A DNA stretch of 64,000 nucleotides from Curtobacterium flaccumfaciens (GCF_013359815.1 NZ_JABMCF010000040.1:597576-661575), one strand, 5' to 3'. Shown: positions 1 through 8,570, counted from the first letter of the stretch. Translations and numbers: made by a program. The notes: a model not told the origin generated them from the sequence alone.

Positions 1-89
1 CCGTGCCGTCGATGTAGATTGGGTCCACTCCGGTCGACGACGCGCGGTGTGACCGCCACGGTTCGACCCCGTACCCGTGGAGGCACCGC

Positions 90-1091
90 ATGAAGAAGCT
101 CATCAACGACCCGCAGGCCGTGGTCGAGGAGACCGTCCGGGGCTTCGCCCGGGCACACGCCGGACACGTCGTCCTGGTCGAGGACCCGATCCACCTGCAC
201 CGCGCTGACGCACCCGTCGCCGGCAAGGTCGGGATCGTCAGCGGCGGTGGCAGCGGGCACGAACCGCTGCACGCCGGCTTCGTCGGGTACGGCATGCTCG
301 ATGCCGCGGTGCCCGGCCCGGTGTTCACGAGCCCGACGCCCGACCCGATCGTCGCCGCGACGAAGGCCGTCGACGGCGGTGCGGGCGTGCTGCACATCGT
401 GAAGAACTACACCGGCGACGTGCTCAACTTCGAGACGGCGGCAGAGCTCGCGGCGATGGACGACGTTCGCGTCGAGTCGGTCGTGGTGGACGACGACGTC
501 GCGGTGCAGGACTCCCTGTTCACCGCCGGCCGGCGCGGTGTCGCCGGGACCGTCGTGGTGGAGAAGTGCGCCGGCGCCGCCGCCGAGCGCGGGGACGACC
601 TGGACGCGGTCGCAGCCGTGGCCCGGCACGTCAACGACGTCACGCGGTCGATGGGGCTCGCGCTGGCGTCGGGCACCGTCCCGCACGCGGGGGAGCCGTC
701 GTTCGTGCTGGCCGACGACGAGGTCGAGCTCGGCATCGGCATCCACGGCGAGCCGGGCCGCGAGCGGATCGCGATGGCACCGGCGGACGAGCTGGTCGAC
801 CGCGTGCTCGAACCGATCCTGACCGACCTCGACGCCCCGGCCGGGTCGTCGCTGCTGCTCCTGGTGAACGGGATGGGCGGCACCCCGCTGTCCGAGCTCT
901 ACATCGCCTACCGACGCGCCGCCGAGGTCCTCTCGGACCGCGGCCACCAGGTCACGCGTAGTTTGGTGGGCGACTACGTCACGTCCCTCGAGATGCAGGG
1001 GTTCTCGCTCACCGTCACGGTGCTCGACGACGAACTCACGGCCCTCTGGGACGCCCCGGTGGAGACCCCGGCCCTGCGCTGGGGACGCTGA
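90..1091 (+). CDS. dhaK: Dihydroxyacetone kinase, substrate-binding subunit DhaK
   Basis: DhaK binds dihydroxyacetone for phosphorylation by DhaL at the expense of PEP via the PTS and DhaM, in the cytosol. The 333-residue length fits the family. The glycine-rich segment SGGGSGHEP lies at residues 51-59, and the histidine that forms the hemiaminal bond with the substrate is seen as His219 in GIHGEPG. The ATG is preceded by GGAGG at 79-83, six bases away, which fixes the start. It is the first gene of dhaK-dhaL-dhaM. The 118-bp gap to dhaL holds a low-complexity GCGACC-type repeat. No regulator of the operon is visible in the window. Confidence 0.95.
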   Translation: MKKLINDPQAVVEETVRGFARAHAGHVVLVEDPIHLHRADAPVAGKVGIVSGGGSGHEPLHAGFVGYGMLDAAVPGPVFTSPTPDPIVAATKAVDGGAGVLHIVKNYTGDVLNFETAAELAAMDDVRVESVVVDDDVAVQDSLFTAGRRGVAGTVVVEKCAGAAAERGDDLDAVAAVARHVNDVTRSMGLALASGTVPHAGEPSFVLADDEVELGIGIHGEPGRERIAMAPADELVDRVLEPILTDLDAPAGSSLLLLVNGMGGTPLSELYIAYRRAAEVLSDRGHQVTRSLVGDYVTSLEMQGFSLTVTVLDDELTALWDAPVETPALRWGR

Positions 1092-1209
1092 CCGACCACG
1101 ACTGCGAGAGCGACTGCGACCGCGATCGCGACCGCGACCGACCACGGCCGCTCGACCACCGGACCACGACACCGGGCCCCACCGGGCTCGACACACGAAG
1201 GGAACCGCA

Positions 1210-1836
1210 TTGGCGCTCGACACCGCATGGGCCATCGACTGGGTCCGTCGCACCGCCGCGACGATCGACGAACACCGCGCCGAGCTCGTCACGCTCGACC
1301 GTGAGATCGGGGACGGCGACCACGGCGAGAACCTCGACCGCGGGTTCCGGGCCGTGCTCGAGGCCGTCGACTCCGGGTCCTTCGACACCCCGGGTGCCGT
1401 GCTCAAGACCGTCGCGACGAAGCTCATCTCGACCGTGGGCGGGGCGGCCGGCCCGCTCTTCGGCACCGCCTACCTGAAGGCGGCGCAGGCTGCCGGTGAC
1501 GTGGCCGAACTCGACGCGGACACCCTCGTCGCCGTCCTCACCGCCGCCCGCGACGGGGTCGTGTCCCGCGGCAAGGCCGCGGTCGGCGACAAGACGATGG
1601 TCGACGCGTGGAGCCCCGCGGTCGACGCCGCAGCAGCGGCCGCCAGTGCCGGCGACGACCCGAAGGCCGTGCTCACCGCAGCAGCCGACGCCGCCGCGCA
1701 GGGTGCGGCGGACACCGAGCCGCTCGTGGCCCACAAGGGCCGCGCGAGCTACCTCGGCGACCGCGCGATCGGGTACCGCGACCCCGGTGCGCAGTCGACC
1801 GCGTACATCCTGCGCGCAGCGGTGGACGCAGCGTGA
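1210..1836 (+). CDS. dhaL: Dihydroxyacetone kinase, nucleotide-binding subunit DhaL
   Basis: DhaL carries the tightly bound ADP/ATP that phosphorylates dihydroxyacetone held on DhaK. The 208-residue protein shows the family Mg-nucleotide site near the N-terminus: the aspartates in TLDREIGDGDHG, Asp30, Asp35 and Asp37. The start is TTG, chosen because GAAGGGA lies just upstream and the family N-terminus begins there. Its stop overlaps the dhaM start (GTGA), so the two are probably translationally coupled. In PTS-type systems DhaL is rephosphorylated by DhaM, which is encoded next, so this is a PEP-dependent rather than an ATP-dependent kinase. Confidence 0.94.
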   Translation: MALDTAWAIDWVRRTAATIDEHRAELVTLDREIGDGDHGENLDRGFRAVLEAVDSGSFDTPGAVLKTVATKLISTVGGAAGPLFGTAYLKAAQAAGDVAELDADTLVAVLTAARDGVVSRGKAAVGDKTMVDAWSPAVDAAAAAASAGDDPKAVLTAAADAAAQGAADTEPLVAHKGRASYLGDRAIGYRDPGAQSTAYILRAAVDAA

Positions 1837-2567
1837 CCGTCGGCATCCTGGTCGTCTCGCACAGCGCGGCGATCGCGACGGGCACCGTCGAGCTGGCACG
1901 GCAGATGGCCGCGGACGTGCCGCTCATCGCCGCGGGCGGCACGGACGACGGTGGCATCGGCACCTCGTTCGAGGCGATCACCGCCGGCATCGAGGAACTC
2001 GCCCAGGCGGACGCCGTCGTGGTGCTGTGCGACCTCGGCTCCGCCTACCTGACGACCGACACCGCGCTCGACTTCCTGGACGACGACGTCCGTGCCCGCG
2101 TCCACGTGTCGCAGGCCCCGTTGGTCGAGGGAGCGGTGGCCGCTGCGGTCGCCGCCCAGACGGGCGGTGACGCCGATGCGGTCCTGGCCGCTGCGGCGTC
2201 GGCCGCGGGTTCCCAGGCGGACGCGAGCAGCGCCTCCCGTCCGTCCGGTGACCAGCCTGGAGGCACGGGGCCGGCCGACGGGGCTGCCCCCGTCGACGAC
2301 GCGGCCGGCTCCGACCGCGTCAGCGCGTCGGTCGAGCTGGTGAACGAGACCGGGCTGCACGCCCGGCCCGCCGCGGAGTTCGTGAAGACGGCGGCGAAGT
2401 ACGACGCGAGCGTGCACGTCAACGGCGTGGACGCGAAGAGCCTGCTGGCGATCATGGCCCTGGCGCTGCCGAAGGGTGCGACGGTGTCGATCGACGCGAC
2501 CGGGCAGGATGCCCGGGCCGCGGTCGACGCCCTGGTGGAACTGGTCCGGTCCGGCTTCGGCGAGTGA
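1833..2567 (+). CDS. dhaM: PTS-dependent dihydroxyacetone kinase phosphotransferase DhaM (EIIA-HPr fusion)
   Basis: This is the phosphoryl-transfer subunit that passes phosphate from PEP/PTS to the ADP on DhaL. The 244-residue protein has a mannose-type EIIA domain at residues 1-125 with the phospho-histidine His10 in VVSHS. A Ala/Ser/Gly/Pro-rich linker at roughly 125-160 follows, then an HPr domain with the phospho-histidine His176 in GLHARPA. An open frame extends much further upstream, but the GTG at 1833 gives the family N-terminus and a 4-bp overlap with dhaL. There is no EI-like third domain, so EI must come from elsewhere. It ends just before a strong hairpin. Confidence 0.93.
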   Translation: MTVGILVVSHSAAIATGTVELARQMAADVPLIAAGGTDDGGIGTSFEAITAGIEELAQADAVVVLCDLGSAYLTTDTALDFLDDDVRARVHVSQAPLVEGAVAAAVAAQTGGDADAVLAAAASAAGSQADASSASRPSGDQPGGTGPADGAAPVDDAAGSDRVSASVELVNETGLHARPAAEFVKTAAKYDASVHVNGVDAKSLLAIMALALPKGATVSIDATGQDARAAVDALVELVRSGFGE

Positions 2568-2590
2568 CACCGTCGCCGGGCGAGTGACAG

Positions 2591-2616
2591 CGCCGCCGGG
2601 GGAGACCCCGGCGGCG
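2591..2616. terminator. Bidirectional hairpin between dhaM and the TetR gene
   Basis: A perfect 11-bp stem, CGCCGCCGGGG against CCCCGGCGGCG, with a GAGA loop lies between two convergent genes. There is no clear T-tract, as is common in high-GC actinobacteria. It also contains one of the GGGGGAG heptamers. Confidence 0.7.
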
Positions 2617-2638
2617 GTGGCCACCCGGGTCACCCGGG

Positions 2639-3217
2639 TCACCCGATCGAGATCGTCCCCGCCAGGTCGAGGTCCGAGGGGCCGCCGGTGACCCCGGCGT
2701 CCGCGAGCAGGGTGGCACCGAACACGGCGCTCCAGAACGTGCGGGCGTCACGGGCGACGCCGCTCGGGCTCGTCCAGCCCTGGTCGGCGAGGACGCGCTC
2801 CAGGTAGCGCTCGGACTGTCGGAACAGCACGGCGAGCAGCAGCCGCACGCGCTCACGCTGCGCTCGGTCGTCCCCGGCTGCCCCGAGCGCGCGGACCACG
2901 AGCGGGGTCGACGGCATCGCGAGGGCGGTGCGCGCGAGGACCTGCCGGAGCGCCTCCGCCGAGCGGGCACGACGGCCGGCCGCCTGCAGTCGCGTGGTGT
3001 CGCGGAGGAACAGCGCGAACGCGGCGTCGAGCACCAGGCGGTCCTTCGAGCCGTAGTGGTGCGTGATCTGGTTCGGGTAGACACCCGCGGCCCGGGCGAC
3101 CTCGCTGACGGTGACGCTCCGAGCGCCTGCGCTGAGCAGTCCGGCGGTCGCGGCGAGGATCCTCGCCCGTGTCGCCGCGCCGCGAGCCGTGCCGGAGCCG
3201 TCCACCGTGGTTGCCAT
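2639..3217 (-). CDS. TetR/AcrR family transcriptional regulator
   Basis: A 192-residue one-component repressor. An N-terminal helix-turn-helix of TetR type is visible (VSEVARAAGVYPNQITHHYG), followed by a ligand domain of unassigned specificity. I chose the ATG at 3217 (MATTVDGS). An upstream in-frame start at 3253 would fall inside the operator region. The gene is divergent from a beta-ketoacyl synthase gene, and two 15-bp inverted repeats lie between them, so it most likely represses itself and the synthase. The ligand is unknown; an acyl or fatty-acid-type compound is only a guess from the neighbour. Confidence 0.88.
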   Translation of the reverse strand: MATTVDGSGTARGAATRARILAATAGLLSAGARSVTVSEVARAAGVYPNQITHHYGSKDRLVLDAAFALFLRDTTRLQAAGRRARSAEALRQVLARTALAMPSTPLVVRALGAAGDDRAQRERVRLLLAVLFRQSERYLERVLADQGWTSPSGVARDARTFWSAVFGATLLADAGVTGGPSDLDLAGTISIG

Positions 3218-3224
3218 GTCGGAA

Positions 3225-3260
3225 TTGTACGTGGTACAACTCAACTTGTTCAACGTACAA
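3225..3260. promoter_or_regulatory. Paired TetR-type operators
   Basis: TTGTACGTGGTACAA at 3225-3239 is a perfect palindrome with a 3-bp centre. A second copy, TTGTTCAACGTACAA at 3246-3260, keeps the outer half-sites. The centres are 21 bp apart, two helical turns, so two dimers could bind on one DNA face. The pair lies between the TetR start and the synthase start, where it would cover both promoters. Confidence 0.75.
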
Positions 3261-3271
3261 GAGGAGTTCCC

Positions 3272-4492
3272 GTGGACATCGTCATCACCGGCTTCGGCGC
3301 GGTCTCACCCTTCGGCCACGGCGTCGCGCCGCTCTGGGACGCCCTGGTGGCCGGTCGCTCCGGCGTCCGCGCCCTGCACCGCGACGGAGCGCTCTGGGAA
3401 CAGGTGCCGATCCGGGTCGGGGCCGATGCCGCACTCGACGCCGAGGAGGCGCTCGGGCGGGTCCGCGCCAATCGCCTGGATCGCAGTCAGCAGCTGGCGC
3501 TCGTCGCCGCGGACGAGGCCTGGGCCGACGCCGGTGCCCCCGCGGTGGAGGGCGACCGCCTCGCCGTGGTGATCGGCACCGGGATCGGGGGAGTGGAGAC
3601 GCTCCTCGACGCCCACGACGTGCTCGGTGCGTCCGGTGCCCGGCGGGTCTCACCGCGCACGGTGCCGATGCTCATGGCGAACGGTGCCGCCGCGCAGATC
3701 AGCATCGCGTACGGGGCGCGGGGCGGCGCCTACACGACGGTGTCGGCATGTGCTTCCGGCGCGGAGGCCATCGCCGCCGCCGCGCGACTCATCGCCACCG
3801 GTGAGGCCGACGTCGTCATCACCGGCGGGACCGAGGCCGCCGTCACCCCGGTGACGATGGCGTCGTTCGCCCAGTCGCAGGCCCTCGCGAAGCCCGACGG
3901 CGACGACCCCACGACCCTGTCACGACCGTTCGACGCCGACCGCCGCGGCTTCGTCCTCGGCGAGGGCGCCGGCATCGTCGTGCTCGAACGTGCCAACCAC
4001 GCCGCCGCCCGGGGTCAGCGGTCGCACGGCACGCTCGCCGGGTGGGGGATCACCTCGGACGCGCACCACATCACCGCACCGCTGGCGGACGGCAGCGAGC
4101 AGGAGCGGGCCATGCGCGCCGCGATCCGGATGGCGGGACTCACCGGCGGCGACGTCGACCACGTGAACGCGCACGCCACCGGCACCCCCGTCGGCGACGT
4201 CGGCGAGGCGGCCGCCATCAGCCGTGCGGTGGGGACCGGAGCGCTGATCACCGCGCCGAAGAGCGCGATCGGGCACATGTTCGGCGCTGCCGGCGCGGTC
4301 GAGGCGATCCTGACCCTGCGGGCGCTCGAGACCGGGACCGTGCCGCCGACCCTGAACCTCGACCGGCTCGACCCCGCGGTGGACCTCGACGTCGTCTCCG
4401 GTACCGCCCGGACCGCGCCGCTCCGTGCGGCGTTGAACAACTCGTTCGGGTTCGGCGGTCAGAACGCGTCGCTGGTGTTCACCGCGGCGTGA
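3272..4492 (+). CDS. Beta-ketoacyl-[ACP] synthase II-like enzyme (FabF family)
   Basis: A condensing enzyme that extends acyl chains with malonyl-ACP. The 406-residue protein has the complete catalytic set of the KAS II family: Cys160 in VSACASG, His301 in NAHATGTP, Lys330 and His335 in PKSAIGHMFG. The GTG at 3272 is preceded by AAGAGGAG, and the family N-terminus MDIVITGFGAVSPFG follows, so longer in-frame starts are rejected. It stands alone with a divergent TetR gene and no ACP or ketoreductase beside it. It may therefore be an auxiliary, inducible synthase rather than the housekeeping FabF. The 3' end overlaps the convergent gene by 14 bp. Confidence 0.9.
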   Translation: MDIVITGFGAVSPFGHGVAPLWDALVAGRSGVRALHRDGALWEQVPIRVGADAALDAEEALGRVRANRLDRSQQLALVAADEAWADAGAPAVEGDRLAVVIGTGIGGVETLLDAHDVLGASGARRVSPRTVPMLMANGAAAQISIAYGARGGAYTTVSACASGAEAIAAAARLIATGEADVVITGGTEAAVTPVTMASFAQSQALAKPDGDDPTTLSRPFDADRRGFVLGEGAGIVVLERANHAAARGQRSHGTLAGWGITSDAHHITAPLADGSEQERAMRAAIRMAGLTGGDVDHVNAHATGTPVGDVGEAAAISRAVGTGALITAPKSAIGHMFGAAGAVEAILTLRALETGTVPPTLNLDRLDPAVDLDVVSGTARTAPLRAALNNSFGFGGQNASLVFTAA

Positions 4493-5324
4493 GCTCCTGC
4501 AGGCCGGTGACCCGAAGCAGGTCGAGCTTCGCGGCGTCCTCGGAGCCCGGGACGACCGTGTAGACGACGATCCGCAGGTCACCGCCGGGGACGCTCAGCA
4601 CGTCGCAGTCGATCTCCACCGGCCCGACCGGCGTGTGCACGACCTTGCGGCTCGCACGGTGCTCGGCGATCCGGCCGGTCTCCCACCGGCGGGCGAACTC
4701 GGGGGACTCCCGCAGCAGCCGTTCGACCAGGTCCGCCAGGTCGCGATCCGCCGGGTAGCGGCCGAACGCCTGCCGCAGGTCAGCGGCGAGGTCGCTCGAG
4801 AACTCCTCCTGGTGCTCGTCGTCCCAGTCCACCCCGTCGCGCTCCTGCATGAAGTGCCGCCACACCAGGTTGCGCTCGAGCCCGACGTACCGCGAGGGGT
4901 CGCCGTTCACCGCGGCCCACAGCTCGTTCCAGAGCACGATGTCGTGGGTCGCCGTGAACACCGCGAGCGGGACGTCGCCGAGCCGGTCGACCAGCCGTTG
5001 CACGCCGGGCGTGATGTGCCGCGGCACGACCTGACGCGACGGCGGGGCGACGCCGGCCACCCGGCACAGGTGGTCCCGCTCCTCGGACGACAGCCGGAGC
5101 GCCGTCGCGAGGGCACCGAGCAGCTGCGGCGACGGGTTCGTCGCCCGGCCCTGCTCGAGGCGGACGACGTAGTCGACGCTGACGCCCGCCAGCGCGGCGA
5201 GCTCCTCGCGACGGAGACCCGGGGTCCGTCTGCCGGGGCCGGCCGGCAGGCCGACCGCCTCGGGACGCACCCGGTCGCGCCAGGAACGCAACACGTTCGC
5301 GAACTCGCTCATGTCCACCATCAT
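4479..5324 (-). CDS. Helix-turn-helix regulator with MmyB-like ligand domain
   Basis: A 281-residue transcription factor with an N-terminal XRE-type helix-turn-helix (RREELAALAGVSVDYVVRLEQ) and a C-terminal MmyB-like domain that in structures of the family binds a fatty-acid-like ligand. The sequence RTPGLRREELA just before the recognition helix is typical of this large actinobacterial family. I use the ATG at 5324 because GGAGG lies nine bases upstream; the ATG at 5312 (MSEF) is the alternative. It is divergent from an SDR gene at 5415, the usual arrangement for these regulators, which often control the neighbouring oxidoreductase. Confidence 0.9.
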   Translation of the reverse strand: MMVDMSEFANVLRSWRDRVRPEAVGLPAGPGRRTPGLRREELAALAGVSVDYVVRLEQGRATNPSPQLLGALATALRLSSEERDHLCRVAGVAPPSRQVVPRHITPGVQRLVDRLGDVPLAVFTATHDIVLWNELWAAVNGDPSRYVGLERNLVWRHFMQERDGVDWDDEHQEEFSSDLAADLRQAFGRYPADRDLADLVERLLRESPEFARRWETGRIAEHRASRKVVHTPVGPVEIDCDVLSVPGGDLRIVVYTVVPGSEDAAKLDLLRVTGLQELTPR

Positions 5325-5414
5325 CGCCCCGCGCCTCCAGTCCGTCCTGGTACTGCCGGTCCCACCGTCGCACCGTGCCTGGGGGAGCCGGGCCGGCGGG
5401 GGCAGGCTGGGCGC

Positions 5415-6095
5415 ATGACAACGACACTCATCACCGGGGCCAACCGCAGCCTCGGACTCGAGACCGCACGCCGACTGCTCGAAGCCGGCCACACCGTGTA
5501 CGCCGGCATGCGCGACCCGGCGAGCGGCGACGACGCCCGCGCACTCGGCGCCCACGTCGTGCAGCTGGACGTCACCGACCAGGCCAGCATCGACGCGGCG
5601 ATCGCGACGATCCCCGAACTCGACGTCCTGGTGAACAACGCCGGGATCCTCGGCAGCTCGTTCGGGGTCGACGACCTCGACGCGAGCGCGATGGCGACCG
5701 TGCTCGACACCAACGTCACCGGCATCGTCCGGGTGACCCAGGCCGCGCTGCCCCTGCTGCGACGTTCGGCGGCACCCGTCATCGTGAACGTCTCGTCGGG
5801 GGTGGGGTTCCCGCGCTGGCTGACGACACCGGGACACGACGAGTACGGGGTGCCGGCGGTGCCGTACGCGGCGTCGAAGGCGGCCGTGATCGCGTTGACC
5901 GTGCAGTACGCGAAGAACCTGCGCGGGTTCCGGGTGAACGCGAGCGACCCGGGCTACACCGCGACGGAGTTCAACGGGTTCGGCGGACACCAGACGATCA
6001 CCGAGGGCACCGACGCCACGGTCATGCTCGCGACGATCGGCACCGACGGGCCGACGGGGGAGTTCCACAACCGCGAGGGCCGCATCGAGTACTGA
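5415..6095 (+). CDS. SDR family NAD(P)-dependent oxidoreductase
   Basis: A 226-residue classical short-chain dehydrogenase. The nucleotide motif TGANRSLG lies at residues 7-14, NNAG at 74-77, the catalytic serine pair at 127-128, and the Tyr151-Lys155 pair in YAASK. The substrate is unknown. The ATG at 5415 gives the family N-terminus; an open frame reaches far upstream but overlaps the divergent regulator. A CAGGCT sequence sits six bases before the ATG with no Shine-Dalgarno, suggesting a leaderless or weakly led transcript. It is probably regulated by the MmyB-type protein at 4479-5324. Confidence 0.9.
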   Translation: MTTTLITGANRSLGLETARRLLEAGHTVYAGMRDPASGDDARALGAHVVQLDVTDQASIDAAIATIPELDVLVNNAGILGSSFGVDDLDASAMATVLDTNVTGIVRVTQAALPLLRRSAAPVIVNVSSGVGFPRWLTTPGHDEYGVPAVPYAASKAAVIALTVQYAKNLRGFRVNASDPGYTATEFNGFGGHQTITEGTDATVMLATIGTDGPTGEFHNREGRIEY

Positions 6096-6125
6096 GGGCA
6101 GCGCTGCGCGTGCACCCGCGCCCCG

Positions 6126-6566
6126 TCAGTCGTGCACGTCGGCGCCGAACCCCGGCCCGGGACGCATCATCCAGCCGTCCGGATCGGGCAGCGGGCGGAA
6201 CCCGAACCGCTCGTACAGCCCGTGGGCATCCGCGGTGAACAGGGCAAAGCGCTTCAGGCCGAGCGGCTCGACCGCCTCGGTCACGCCGCGCACGAGTGCG
6301 ACCCCGACGCCGCGGCCCCGGGCGTCGGGGTCCACGAACACGTCGGCGAGCCACCCGAACGTCACGCCGTCGGTGATCACGCGCGCGTAGCCGAGCTGCT
6401 CGCCGGTCGTCGCGTCGTACACGCCGAAGTTCCGGGAGCCGGCGATGATCGCCTCCTGCGTCGCCCGGTCACGGCCGCGGGCCCAGTACGACTCCTCGCT
6501 CAGCCAGCGGTGCACGCGGTCGACGTCGAGGTCTTCGGGGTCGGCGGAGAAGCGCAGATCGGTCAC
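6126..6566 (-). CDS. GNAT family N-acetyltransferase
   Basis: A 146-residue acyl-CoA dependent N-acyltransferase. The acetyl-CoA pyrophosphate loop is seen as DARGRGVGVA at residues 81-90, followed by the family C-terminal strand around FALFTADAHGLYERFGF. The GTG at 6566 begins VTDLRFSADP, the usual N-terminus; no strong ribosome-binding site is visible. The substrate is not predictable. It is convergent with the SDR gene, 30 bp apart. Confidence 0.88.
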   Translation of the reverse strand: MTDLRFSADPEDLDVDRVHRWLSEESYWARGRDRATQEAIIAGSRNFGVYDATTGEQLGYARVITDGVTFGWLADVFVDPDARGRGVGVALVRGVTEAVEPLGLKRFALFTADAHGLYERFGFRPLPDPDGWMMRPGPGFGADVHD

Positions 6567-6770
6567 GTGACGAGTCAACCGGTGGACGCGCCTGGGGCGC
6601 AACGGCCGATCGGGGTGCGGTGGACCGCTCGCGTGGTCGGGTGGTCGGGTGTGGCCGTCGGCCTGGAGGCCCGTGGGGACCCCGGCGCGCGGGTCGCGTC
6701 GGGCGGTCGGTCGCGCTGGCCCGGGTCGGGCGTCAGTCGTGCTTCGTCCAGCGTCTGTCAGGATGGCCGC

Positions 6771-7802
6771 ATGCGCGCCGTCCAGTACGCCCAGTTCGGT
6801 TCCGTCCCCTCGATCGTCGACCTGCCGGAGCCCGTGGCCCCGGACCACGGCGTCGTCGTGCGGGTCGCTGCCACCGGTGTCTGCCGCAGTGACTGGCACG
6901 CGTGGAAGGGCCACGACGACTCCGTCCGGCTGCCCCACGTCCCCGGCCACGAGTTCGCCGGCGTCGTCGCGGCGATCGGCACGGGCGTCCAGCGCTTCGC
7001 CGTGGGTGACCGGGTGACGGCCCCGTTCGTGTTCGCCTGCGGGACCTGCGCCGAGTGCCTCGACGGCGCCACCCAGGTGTGCACCGCCCAGCAGCAGCCC
7101 GGGTTCGACCTGCAGGGCTCGTACGCGGACTCCCTGGTCGTCCCGCACGCCGACCTGAACCTCGTCGCGCTGCCCGACGCCGTGGACTTCGCGGTGGCGG
7201 CGGCGCTCGGATGCCGATTCGGCACCGCGTTCCACGCCCTGCACGCCCGAGGGCGCGTCATCGCAGGGGAGTGGGTCGTGGTCTACGGGTGCGGGGGAGT
7301 CGGACTCTCCTCGGTCATGGTCGCCGTGGCCGCCGGCGCGCACGTCGTCGCCGTCGATGTCTCCACGGCCGCACTCGAACGCGCAGCAGCCCTGGGCGCC
7401 GACACCGTGCTGATGGACGCCGATGCCGTCACCACGGTGCGGTCCCGCACGGGTGGCGGAGCGCACGTCTCGCTCGACGCCTACGGCAGCCGTGCCACCT
7501 CGGTCGCCGCCGTGGCGTCCCTGCGTCCGCGCGGCCGGCACGTGCAGGTCGGGCTGCTGCTCGACGACGAAGCCGCTCCGGCGATCCCGATGGGGCGGGT
7601 GATCGCGGACGAACTCGAACTGCTCGGCAGCCACGGCGCGGCGGTCGGGGAGTACGGCGCGATGCTGGACGCCATCGTGGCCGGACGACTGCGTCCGGAG
7701 GAGACGATCGGCCGCACGATCGGCTTCGACGACCTGCCCGAGGCACTCGTCGCGATGGACCGCCCTGCGACCTCGTCGGGCATGACCGTCGCGGTGTTCT
7801 GA
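6771..7802 (+). CDS. Zinc-dependent alcohol dehydrogenase
   Basis: A 343-residue medium-chain dehydrogenase. The catalytic zinc ligands are Cys38 (GVCRSDWH) and His60-Glu61 (GHE). The structural zinc lobe has Cys90, 93, 96 and 104. The NAD(P) fold follows with GCGGVGLSS near residue 175. The family commonly oxidises primary or secondary alcohols; the substrate here is unknown. The ATG at 6771 is chosen over the long upstream open frame, which runs antisense to the GNAT gene. It ends 15 bp from the convergent CopC-like gene. Confidence 0.92.
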   Translation: MRAVQYAQFGSVPSIVDLPEPVAPDHGVVVRVAATGVCRSDWHAWKGHDDSVRLPHVPGHEFAGVVAAIGTGVQRFAVGDRVTAPFVFACGTCAECLDGATQVCTAQQQPGFDLQGSYADSLVVPHADLNLVALPDAVDFAVAAALGCRFGTAFHALHARGRVIAGEWVVVYGCGGVGLSSVMVAVAAGAHVVAVDVSTAALERAAALGADTVLMDADAVTTVRSRTGGGAHVSLDAYGSRATSVAAVASLRPRGRHVQVGLLLDDEAAPAIPMGRVIADELELLGSHGAAVGEYGAMLDAIVAGRLRPEETIGRTIGFDDLPEALVAMDRPATSSGMTVAVF

Positions 7803-7817
7803 GGCTCGGGCGTCCCG

Positions 7818-8459
7818 TCAGCCCTCGGTCCGCGCGTCCGCGCCCCGGCGGATGCGGAGCACGACCGCGCCGATGACGAGCACTGCCAGGATCCCGACGA
7901 CCCCGACCAGGAGTGCCGGGCCGCCGTGGCCGTGCGCGTGCGTTCCGGCACCCGTGTTCGGTGCGGCTCCTGCTGCCGCTGTCGTCGGTTCCGAGGATGA
8001 TGTGGGCGCGGTCGTCGGGCTCGTCGTCGTGGGTGGGACGGTCGGGGATGCGACCGGTTCCACCGAGAACGCGAGCTGCCCCTCGATCGGATGGCCGTCG
8101 GGGGAGACGTACCGCCAGACGAGGGTGTGCGGGCCGGGGGAGAGCGACACCGCCTTGGACATCGAGGTGCCTTCGACCGTCACCGCTCCGGACGACTCGT
8201 CGGCACCACCGTCGTCGCGGACCTCGATGCGCAGACCGGCTTCGAGTCCGGCCAGCGGCGCCTCGCTGAAGATGAGTGTCACTCGCTGAAGATCGGCAGC
8301 CACCGTGGCGCCGTCCGCCGGATCACTCGAGGTCAGTGCTGCGTGCGCCGATGCAGGTGTCGTGCCGATCAGCACGAGGAACGCGGACAGGGCGACGGCG
8401 AACAGGGCCCGGGGCGTCGCAGCTCGTGAGCGGCGGTGGTCATCTCGGTGATCGTGCAC
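7818..8459 (-). CDS. CopC domain copper-binding exported protein
   Basis: A 213-residue protein with an N-terminal signal peptide (hydrophobic segment about residues 18-36, cleavage likely after PASA). The mature protein would begin HAALTSSDPADG, so His39 becomes the N-terminal residue, the key Cu(II) ligand in CopC. The partner Asp and His are visible in SPDGHPIEG. A Thr/Ser/Pro-rich linker follows, then a His-containing patch (THAHGHGG) and one C-terminal membrane helix with basic anchor residues. It is probably a membrane-tethered extracytoplasmic copper-binding protein. There is no CopD next to it. The start is GTG. Confidence 0.88.
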   Translation of the reverse strand: MHDHRDDHRRSRAATPRALFAVALSAFLVLIGTTPASAHAALTSSDPADGATVAADLQRVTLIFSEAPLAGLEAGLRIEVRDDGGADESSGAVTVEGTSMSKAVSLSPGPHTLVWRYVSPDGHPIEGQLAFSVEPVASPTVPPTTTSPTTAPTSSSEPTTAAAGAAPNTGAGTHAHGHGGPALLVGVVGILAVLVIGAVVLRIRRGADARTEG

Positions 8460-8524
8460 GGATCCAGGCTAGGGAAGCGATGTCGAGCGTCCCGTCAGCC
8501 GAGCGGGGCCACTCGCAACCTCTG

Positions 8525-8552
8525 AGTTGACATAATATGCATTATCGGCGCA
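8525..8552 (-). other. dif: Candidate chromosome dimer resolution site dif (XerC/XerD)
   Basis: Read on the minus strand, this 28-bp site has an 11-bp arm ending CGCCGATAAT, a short centre, and an arm ATTATGTCAA. I recall the actinobacterial dif consensus as TTCGCCGATAAT, then two free bases, then ACATTATGTCAAGT. The site differs from it only at the second base, at one base next to the centre, and at the penultimate base. It is strikingly AT-rich for its surroundings, lies between genes, and sits exactly where the strand bias of GGGGGAG reverses. A second dif-like site in the window was not seen. Confidence 0.88.
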
Positions 8553-8570
8553 CCGGTGAAGATGCTTCGT

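Noticed and set aside
1092..1209. Possible small gene or regulatory RNA between dhaK and dhaL
   Set aside because: Only GCGACC-type simple repeat; no start with a ribosome-binding site and no convincing hairpin.
3056..3271. Longer N-terminus for the ketosynthase
   Set aside because: It would read through the TetR coding start and both operators, and lacks family similarity; GTG 3272 has a good ribosome-binding site.
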